DNA of 64,000 bases from Limnomonas spitsbergensis (lineage: Eukaryota > Chlorophyta > Chlorophyceae > Chlamydomonadales): the NCBI GenBank assembly GCA_037349105.1, contig JAYJMM010000123.1, forward strand, positions 4,030,001-4,094,000, written 5' to 3'. The notes under the pieces are model-generated. The model had not been told where the DNA came from and did no database searches. It worked only from the letters and a program-made list of their open reading frames with translations. Within the stretch, counting starts at the first letter, position 1. Each line of letters starts with the position of its first letter. Positions 11,226-20,300 of this stretch are shown one piece after another. The position numbers were made by a program, and so were the translations under genes.

Positions 11226-11690
11226 GCGGAAGCTCCCAATGAGGAGTGAAAGCAATTTGCACAGCACGGTCTGCCGGGTAATTGACAGAAGATGAGCACA
11301 TGACATGAATATCGAATCAGCCTGTTTGTCAAGTACATTTGGACACGGAGGCCTAGAGCTTGGAGGCCTGCGGAGCAATTGCCTAATGAGAAAGAAACCG
11401 TGAAATGACCGAAGGGCGTGTCTGCACACACACCCAACAATCCTTTACATCGTCCACGCTTCAATATGACCAAAACAGGCGAAAGACAAATGTCGTTCCG
11501 CCGGTCACACGACGTCTTCCACGCAATAAATGACTGCCAGAAATATGGGTCGCTCCAAAGGCATACTGGTAGCTAGAGGCAGTGAGACATCTCTTCCTTG
11601 GCGTAGCAGATGACCGGAGAAAGAGTGTCATGCCTCGCATACCTTCTATTAATTTCTTATCGACACCGTTGCCGCGAAGCTTTTCATACC
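11226..11690. other. No gene recognised
   Basis: Moderate-GC sequence with several open frames on the - strand (up to 134 codons at 11,069-11,473), none with a recognisable motif. It could hold an upstream exon of the - strand gene ending at 9,373, but no acceptor/donor pair can be chosen. Confidence 0.3.
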
Positions 11691-11699
11691 GTTATGCGG

Positions 11700-12745
11700 A
11701 AATTCTAAGTGTATCTGCCTTCTTGCGTCCATCACATTATCGCCCCGCTCAAGGGGGCACAGCAAGCCATGAATGGCCGGCAGTGTCACCTCACGGTGTC
11801 ATTCCGCCTGCTGGCCGACAGAGGCATTGATCCCTCCTGCCAACGCATGGTGGCCGGTATACTAGCCACGTGTACACTCACCCGCAATAATGATGCCAAC
11901 TTGCAATTCATTGCCGAGGGCTATGGTAGGGTAAACTGTCACACGCTTGTCATGAAGCGGCCTCGGCGGTTGGGAGTGGCCCTCGGACAGTCCGCAGCAT
12001 GATGGTAGAAGCCAGGCAAACATGCAATGATGTTGCAGCGAAAGAAGTCACGCACTACGACGGTCGCATCGAATCGTGCACAATATATTGGGACGACGAA
12101 AATATGGAATATCTTATTTGTGTGGCTGAATTAGTAAGTACCGATGGATCAGATTCGGCAGACCTTCGATCAGTGCCGTACCTTCTCACCAGCGCACGTG
12201 CATTTTCCTACTCATCATCGTGCGAGCTTCGGTCGATCAAGACGTCATCACTCATCAGTCATCACTGGCTGAATGCATGTCTGTGGCCCGCATTTGCATG
12301 CACGATGGCAACACCCTGGCTGTCGGCTTCTCTGTCGCATCCCGATTGCACGCAAACACTATCCCGCCTTCACCTCTCCCTGTTGCCCCATGCCAGCCAC
12401 CTTCTCCCCTGCCCTTCTTGATGACCTCTCTTCCCTCTACCCTTCTACCTACCAACTTGCTTGGTCACTGCTTCCTGCCTACTACACAGATGGCGTGTTT
12501 CAAGTTGCTGGCGGTGCCAACATGATTGGGGCTGCCTTTTATTACACTGTCGATGGCTCCACCCATACGGTAAACCCTGCAGGAAAATACGAAACTAACG
12601 CCAGAGCCAAACTCGGAGGCATTTATGCAGCCCTCGATCATGCCCACACACCTCCCGACCCCGCCTTCACCATTGCCCCGTCCCTTACTATCTTCACTGA
12701 CAGTTTTTGCAGCATCCATAATAATAAGTGGGCTCCTTTGTCGCA
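11700..12745 (+). pseudogene. Decayed retroelement with RNase H domain
   Basis: The clearest part is 12,478-12,735, which encodes YYTDGVFQVAGG, GAAFYYTVDG, TNARAKLGGIYAALDHA and LTIFTDSFCSI: an RNase HI fold with the first (TDG) and third (TDS) aspartates present but the usual glutamate of E-L-x-x-I replaced by Lys (AKLGGI). The preceding 750 bp holds overlapping open pieces in different frames, consistent with frameshifts. No RT motif is seen here. It is probably the 3' half of a non-LTR element carrying RNase H, and it sits immediately upstream of the phosphodiesterase exons. Confidence 0.7.
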
Positions 12746-12849
12746 ACTAAGTCCCGTACCGTGTGAAGGGTATACCGGTAGGATAGGAGCTTCCAGTTGT
12801 TTGTGTGCCGAGTGGCCTAAATTATTTTGTGATGTGAGACTAAGCTTGT

Positions 12850-13310
12850 GACACTTCAGTCATCCCAGGGCTTTCCACTTCATCCCATGGCTTTCCACTT
12901 CACCCCTAGACTTTCCACTTCACCCCATGGCTTTCCAATTCACCCCATGGCTTTCCAATTCACCCCTGGGCTTTCCACTTCACCCCATGGCTTTCCGCTT
13001 ATCCCCAGGGCTTTCCACTTCACCCTAGGGCTTTTTACATCACCCAGGCCGGTAAGGCCGGGCTAGCCGGGCTTTCCACTTCACCCCGGGGCTTTCCACT
13101 TCACCCCATGGCTTTCCACTTCACCCCGGGGCTTTTCACTTCACCCCAGCCAGGGCTTTTAAATTCACCCCAGGGCTTTTTACTTCACCCCAAGGCTTTC
13201 CACCTCACCCCAGGGCTTCTCACTTCACCCGAGGGCTTTCCACTCACTTCATCCCATGGCTTTCTAGGCTTTCCACTTCACCCTAGGGCTTTCCACTTCC
13301 CCCTAACGAC
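12850..13310 (+). repeat. 20-bp minisatellite (GGCTTTCCACTTCACCCCAT)
   Basis: About 22 diverged copies of a 20-bp unit, interrupted by a GGCCGGTAAGGCCGGGCTAG segment near 13,045. Because 20 is not a multiple of 3, the open frame rotates (MAFHFTP / LSTSPHG / FPIHP), giving a spurious Pro/Phe-rich protein. Confidence 0.9.
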
Positions 13311-13319
13311 ATGCGGAAG

Positions 13320-13870
13320 ATTGAAGCCTTTGGATCTAAAAAATCGGACACTTAGGAAAATCGGAACAACATCGCTAACGCTTTTCAAAGGACTCCGTCA
13401 CGTACCGGTAAGGCTACCGAAACAATCGACATGGACAGCGAAAAATAAGCGGAATACTTACGAAATACTTACGAAAGACTACCGAAAAACAACTCGCTAC
13501 CAAACTAACGTAAGCAAACCTGAACATTGTCTTAAGAATCACGATAGGCTACCGAAAGGCTACCGAAAAACATCGCTATCGAACAACAACGCTGACTCTT
13601 GCGAAAACTGACGAAAGTCTACCGACAAATAAGCGAAACTGGTAAGCGCTGGCTACGAAAAAAGGATTTTCAACGGTCCATGCACCGCGAACGCCCACAT
13701 TCGGGGGCCAGTCGTAATTCACACAGCCCAATATTATCCCTTACCACGCTTCGGGACAACGTCGCGAAAGCTGTGCGAACGACTGTCGAAAGCCTACCGA
13801 AAACATTGTCAGCGACCCTGCGAAAAATAAGCGGAACTTGTATGCGAGAGTTGCGGAAAACATTACCGTG
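13320..13870 (+). repeat. Degenerate ACCGAAA-rich repeat tract
   Basis: CTACCGAAA, CTTACGAAA and CGAAAAATAAGCGGAA recur at irregular spacing, for example at 13,440, 13,625 and 13,820. It looks like an old, decayed minisatellite. A 172-codon open frame through it is not convincing as a gene. Confidence 0.55.
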
Positions 13871-14312
13871 TGAACAGGTTTTCGGGCGTAAAGGCGTCAT
13901 TCACACATTTTCATACTTTTGGCACGGTGAATACATCACACAGTTTGTGTATGACCCATTGCTTACATCTTATTTGAATTGGAGAAGATTTATTTTTTCC
14001 CAATCAGACATTGACATACATATACATACCTACCCATTTTATCCCCCTATAATCCCTTATGTTACGTTTCACTTCACACGGGAACCTCTTACAGAAAACT
14101 GTCTTCTACCCACATGATATCATTGAGGACAAGCATGCACCGCTCATCTTGGCCATCCACCAACTTCTTCTTTCCCGGGCGCACCCTCTCAGCTGCGGTA
14201 CACCGACATGTCACACCATGGCTTACGACCACCAGTGAAAACACCGTTTCCACAGAATTCGTTCCTGTTCCGCTCCGCACTTGCGCCCCACCCTCTCCCT
14301 CAACCTTTTCAG

Positions 14313-17300
14313 CCGCGGTACAAAGACCTGTCGCCGATGGAGAACCATCACGTGTCCGCGGCGCAGCTGCTCCTCAAGTCGGACGCAAACAACTTCCTCG
14401 GACATCTCCCCAAAGCGATGAGTGCCGCTTTTTATTTGGCACGGCGCTTCAGGTACGATTCAGCTACCTCGCACGCCCTATGGCAGGCTTTTCTTCATCT
14501 ACAATCCAGCCACGTTGCACGCCCTATGGCTGGCTGCTTAAGCTTCAATTCAGCCACGTTGCACGCCCTATGGCAGGCCGCTTCAGCTACAATTCAGCTA
14601 CATCGCACGCCCCATGGCGAGTTGCTTAAGCTACATATCAGCTACGTCACACACCCTGTGACTCGCTGCTTAAGCTACAATTCAGCTACATCGCACGTCC
14701 TATGGCAGGCTGCTTCAGCTACAATTCAGCCAGATTGCAAGCCTCTCGGCCCTGGTGGCCAGGTGCAGCAAGCCATGCTCAGTGTTTCTTTCTTCGAACA
14801 CAATGCCAACGTCAGCAGGCCGCCGCTTTGCCTTCAGAGGCCCAACTGGGACGAAATCTGGACCGGCCTACGGCCGGCGACCCAAGCAGCACGGCTGGCC
14901 ACACCTGCGGCCTCTGGCGTAAAGCCGGGTTGTAGCTGGTATGTACGGTAGTCGAGGAACACAAAAGTAAGCACTGGCCAATTGGCCATGCTGCTTGGGC
15001 CGGTCGATGCTTGATCCACAAGGTCCCAGGGATGCCCGCCCGGAGGCATGTCTAGCAAGGGTTGGCAAAAATTCAAGTTCATCGGACATCTAAGAAGGAG
15101 GACAGATATACGCTCCCCTATGGGCGTGCGGGTTGAGGGAACAACGCAGCTCATGGGGCGGAAGCCACATCCGCACCGTTACCATCGGACACCTTACTAA
15201 AGCGGTGTGTATTAGGGATTCAGGGCCAATGCTTTACAGTGCATGCTAGGGTTTAGGGTGCGTAATATGTCTGCTAGGGTTAAGGATGCACGCTAGGGTA
15301 TAGGGCTTAGAGTGCGTGCTAGGTTATCGGGGTCAGGGTGCATACCAAGGCCTAGGGTTTAGGGTGCATGTTGAGACCTAGGATTCAGGGTGCACGCTGA
15401 GACCTAGGGTTCGCGGTGCATGCTAGGGCCTAGGGTTTACGCTGTGTGCTGCAGCCTTCCAATAAGGACGCAAGGGTGGATGTGTTTGGTCCTTTGGAAT
15501 TGCAAACAATACTTTCAGATGAAGGAAAACCCTAGTTCAAGTGCAGGTTTTGATGGACAAAGTGCCCTTGGGGTATGTCTAACATTTCCTCGAAATTGAA
15601 GATGTCCAGGGTTGAGGGATTCATTATACCGTAAATGAAACTAATGATTGATTGTCAAGGCCAGTTTCAGTCGGGAATGGAAAGCTGTTGTCCCCCAATG
15701 TTTTGTCCCCCGAGGCTGGCATTTATGTTATATCGGTAATTGACTCAAAAATCATTAATGATGTATAAATGCTTCATAGTTGATTCACACTCGAGGGAAG
15801 GCGATTAAAACCTACGGTTAAGGGTTGACGCCTCCTGGTGAAGGCAAATACCGAGTCTCAAAATTATGACGACTGCCCCATGCTGTCTTGCCCCGCCCCA
15901 CGCCGCCCTGCCCCGCCCCGCCCTGCCTCACACCTCCCTGCCCAGCCCCACCCCAACCCGGCCTCCGCCTGCCCTGCCCCCCCTCCAGCACCGTGACATC
16001 ATCCGGGACAAGATCATCCAGCTGGAGCTCTGCACCGACATGCAGCAGCACTTCTCCACTTGCGGCCTGTTTGCGGCCAAGTCTGCGGCCGCCAAGGAGC
16101 AGCAACACCAGCAATGCCAGCAAAACCAGCAACAACAGCGTACATCAGGCAAGCCTGCGACAAACGTTAGCACATGCCCGAAACTACCGAAACATTGAGA
16201 AGTCTCGTGCACAAATGGTGTTCTTGCACCGTGATCGCACCCTCATCGCACTCATAGCTTTCGCGCACCTGCCTATTACCGTATCTGTTGTTTAACTTGA
16301 ATTAAAATATGTGATAAATTGCATGCTCATGTGATATCAAATGTATTATGAAGGGTGGAGCATGAAAGAATCCCAATCCGCGCAGCTTAACCCTGAACCC
16401 TAAACCCTGAACCCGTGACCCTACAACCTTGACGTCAACCCTTAACCCTTAAATATAAACCCTGGACCCTAAACCCTTTACTTACCTGTTCCTGACACGT
16501 GTGCCATGCGCAGCTGTCGCACAACACGAGGCGCCTGACTCTGCACCCAGGGCATGTCCAGCAGCAAATCAGGCAAGGCCAAGGGTGAGGGGTTAAGCGA
16601 TGCAATCCCGAAACCCTACGACTCTCCATCCATGGCGTGCCCAGCAGGAAAGCAGGCACGGCCCAGGGTTTAGGGTTAAGCGATGCAATCCCTAAACCCT
16701 GCCTTTCCACCCAATGCGTGTCCAGCAGCAAAGCAGGCAAGGTAGCAAGGCCATGTTTGTGAACGCATGATATAATGTTTCAGGGTCTAGGGTGATTCTC
16801 CACACAAGGCGTGTCCAGCAGCAAAGCAGGCAAGGTCCAGGCCGATAAGGACTCAAATCAGGGTTTAGGGCCAAAAACATTTCAAAAAAAACAAAAAAAC
16901 TTGAGCGATGCAAACCCTAAACCCTGAAGGGCATGTATCCTGAACACAGCAGACAAGGCCCTGCTTTAGAAGGACTCAAATTAGGGTTTGGGGCCCTAAC
17001 CAGTAAGGGCCTTAACCGTTAACCCTTCATCTTTAACCTTACACCCCTTCATCTTTAACCTTAAACCCTACGCTATGCAGGAGAGGCCCTATGTAAGAAG
17101 GCCTAAGATTTGGGTTTAGGGTTGCATGATGCAAACCTTAAACCCTAGAACATCAGCAATGCAGGCATGCTCAGTTTGAGAGGACTCGAATTAGGGTTGA
17201 GGGTTGAGCGATGCGGAACTCTCACCCCCTAAACCCCAAACAAGGCAGGCAATACCCTGCGTGTGAACGAATGAAATATATATGGGTTCAGGGTCTAGTA

Positions 17301-20300
17301 ATAGTAACCTAGTGTTAAGGTTGTATGTTAAGGTCTAGGGTTGAGGTCTAGGGTTAAGGTCCAGGGTGTAGATTTACGATTTAGGGTTCAAATCCAGGGT
17401 GGAGGTTTCACTACATCTAGGGTCTAGGGTTTAATATTAAGGTTTCAAGTTTAGGGTTTAAGGTTAAAACTAACTTAGGGTTTGACAGGGCTTGGGCTCC
17501 ATCTATGCAGGTCTAGGGTTTAGAGTTCAAGTTTAGGGCTCAAGTTTAAAGCTCAAGTTAAGGGCTCAACCTGCGCAGCCTCCAAAGCAAGGTCTCCTCG
17601 TCACTCTTCATGAAGTGCGCGTTCCAACTGATGTCTCTCAACCTCTGGGCACCATGGTGTAACAGTTGTATTCAGATGCTGAGCTCGGCCCATCGCATAA
17701 TACCATGTTTGTATTTTTCTTGAGAAAGATGGCAGACCCATGTCCTTTCCCTTACCCTTTCATGCCTTTTGGCAGGTGGCACGAGTGGTTATTTTCTTTC
17801 TTTCCTTTGGGCAGATGAGTGGCTGCAGATGTCCTTTTTCCCTCCTTTCCTTTTGACAGGTGGCCGAGGGTCCGTCCTTTCCCTCCCTTTCTTTTGGGCA
17901 TATATATGCCAGAGGTTCTTTCCCTTCCTTTCCGTTCCGTTGGGCAGATGAGTGGCCGAGGGCCATTCCTTCCCTCTCCGTCAGGCAGATGGCGCCTAAG
18001 TGCGCCGACATCACGCCCTGCTGCAATCGCGACACGTTTCCCCCCTCCCTTCTTGGTGTGCAGGTTCAGCATTACAGCCGCAGCCGCCTGGGCTCCGTAT
18101 GATGCAACTCGGACTTCACCCAGGAAGTGCACCGGCTATCCACGCACAATCTGGGATCCGGGGTTCGCGGCTACAGCGAGGATCAGGGTCGGCACCAGAA
18201 CGACCGCACGCTGAAACAGGGTCGGATGGGCGATACCAGGGGCATGCAGGCGCTGGATCGGTCGGTCCAGGGCAAGGAAAGCCAGGTGCCGATAGTGCCG
18301 AAGGTGTGGGAGAGGGACCGCATGCGACGAGCTCCGCGCCCGACACACAGCCGAAAGTGGGGGATGAGGGGCCAAAGGCGACGAGCTCCGCGCACGACAC
18401 CCAGCAGTTGCGGACTTCTCCGGACAGGTGGGCGTTGGGCGGGAAGGCGATAAGTGTCAGAGAAAGAAAGAGACTACGCCCCGTGGGGGCGTGAGAGTTA
18501 AGGAAACAGCGCAGCCTGGGCCGATAAGTGTCATAAGTTAAGCTTCGCAGGTTGGCACTGTTCCGGTGCTGGTTCCGGAGTCAGGCGGGTCCGGCGCGTT
18601 GTGCGGCTACTCGACTACTGTTCGCAAAATTCGGATACGCCTGATGTTCCTGACGACAGCCGTTGCAAGGGGCGGGGGGATCCCGAAGCTGAAGTGTCGT
18701 TGGCTTACCTCGTTGCAATGGACAGACAGGCATAATTATCTTTTATCATGCACAGGCAGTGTAGGGACGAGAGGGCACCGCAACCGCTGAACTGAATGAC
18801 ACCAGCCAGCGAGATTATGATTTTAGATTTGTTGCATTTTTCGAGCTTATTTGAAATGTTGACGACGACAACTTCTCCTTTTGGCAAGTTCCCTCTCATC
18901 AGCGGGGGCGTTTCAGTCAGCACACGCTGCCAACTTTTCGAAGGTTCCCTATTAAGACTCTTGGGGCGGGGCAAAGAAATAGGTATAAAGAAGCCAGTAA
19001 CCTGAAGAAAATACCCTGAACCCTAAACCCTGACTCCCCTCGCATGCCTTCAGGCCATCGTCGTCGCCGGTGCTGTCCTTGGCCTCCAGGATGCCGGATG
19101 CCAACAAGACCTATGCCCCGCAAAACCCCGCTGCGCCAGACGCGCCCCATGCACCGGCCGCGCCCCATGCACTGGGAGGGCCGCATGCAGCAGCAGCAGC
19201 GCGGCATACAGCGGCAGCTCCCCATGCTGCGACCGCACCGCATGCAACAGCTGCCCTCCATGCGCCAGCGGCAGCACCCCATGCGCGTGGGCACACATTT
19301 TTGCGCATTCCCTCGTCCAAATCTCGCTCCAAGCACAACAGCTTCTACGAGGGCATGCGTTTGCATGGCATCGACCTGGCCGATGAGGACGACCGCCTTC
19401 TTGTGTGGAAGGTGGACAGGGTGTGAACAGGGGCGGGTGTGAACCAGCTTGAAGTGTGAATACAGGATTTCGCTTGGGGCTCACACCTTGGCAAGATAAA
19501 ACTTCCCTTTCCTTTTGAAAAATTGGCCGCGAGATCCCTCCCTTTCCATTCCTCGCTTCAGATGGCGCTTAAGTGCGCGGACCTCAGCCACCTGGCCAGC
19601 GCGGAGCGGGTGCATTGCAAGTGGGTGCAACTGTTGGAGGAGGAGGTAAGCGGGGTTCAGGGTTTAGGGCTTGGGGGATAAACCAGGGTAGCACAATCCG
19701 GCTTCACCTGTGCGGTATCGTGCTACCTTGGTGGTACAATCCAGCTAATCCTGTGCCCTATCGTGATACCTTGTGTTGTGCCATATCGTGTTAGCTTGGT
19801 AGTTCAATCTGGCAAAACATGAGCACCAGCCCGAGGGCTGACACCCGGGAGGAAGGGGTAACATGAGGATCAGAGTGTGCCTCTTGCGGCCCTGCAAGTC
19901 CTAAATCATAGACAGTTTGGCGTTCCAGGGGGTTCCCTGTTCAGCTAGCAGGCAACGGCTACTTGGGCGATGTTCCTAATAGCTCTCTGGCTACATCAGT
20001 GTTCCCTGGAGGCGAAGCACAATGCCTGAAGCATCCCAGGGTGCTGCTGCGCGTGAGGCTGTACAGATGTAAACTGATGTACAGTGTATCGTGTTGTGGG
20101 GATATTATAAGGAGACACTGGCGAGAGCGTACAAGGCAGCAGGGCTGTTAGCGTTGGATGACATAAATTATGTGATGTGCCGTATCATGCTACCTTGGTA
20201 ATATAATACGGCCTATCCTATGCCATATCATGGTGTATAATGTTAGCTAGGTGGTACGATCCGGCTCAACATGTGCTGTAAGTAGTGTTCCGTATCAGAT

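Noticed and set aside
12848..13611. Pro/Phe-rich open frames over the 20-bp repeat
   Set aside because: Frame rotates with each unit; openness is explained by repeat composition.
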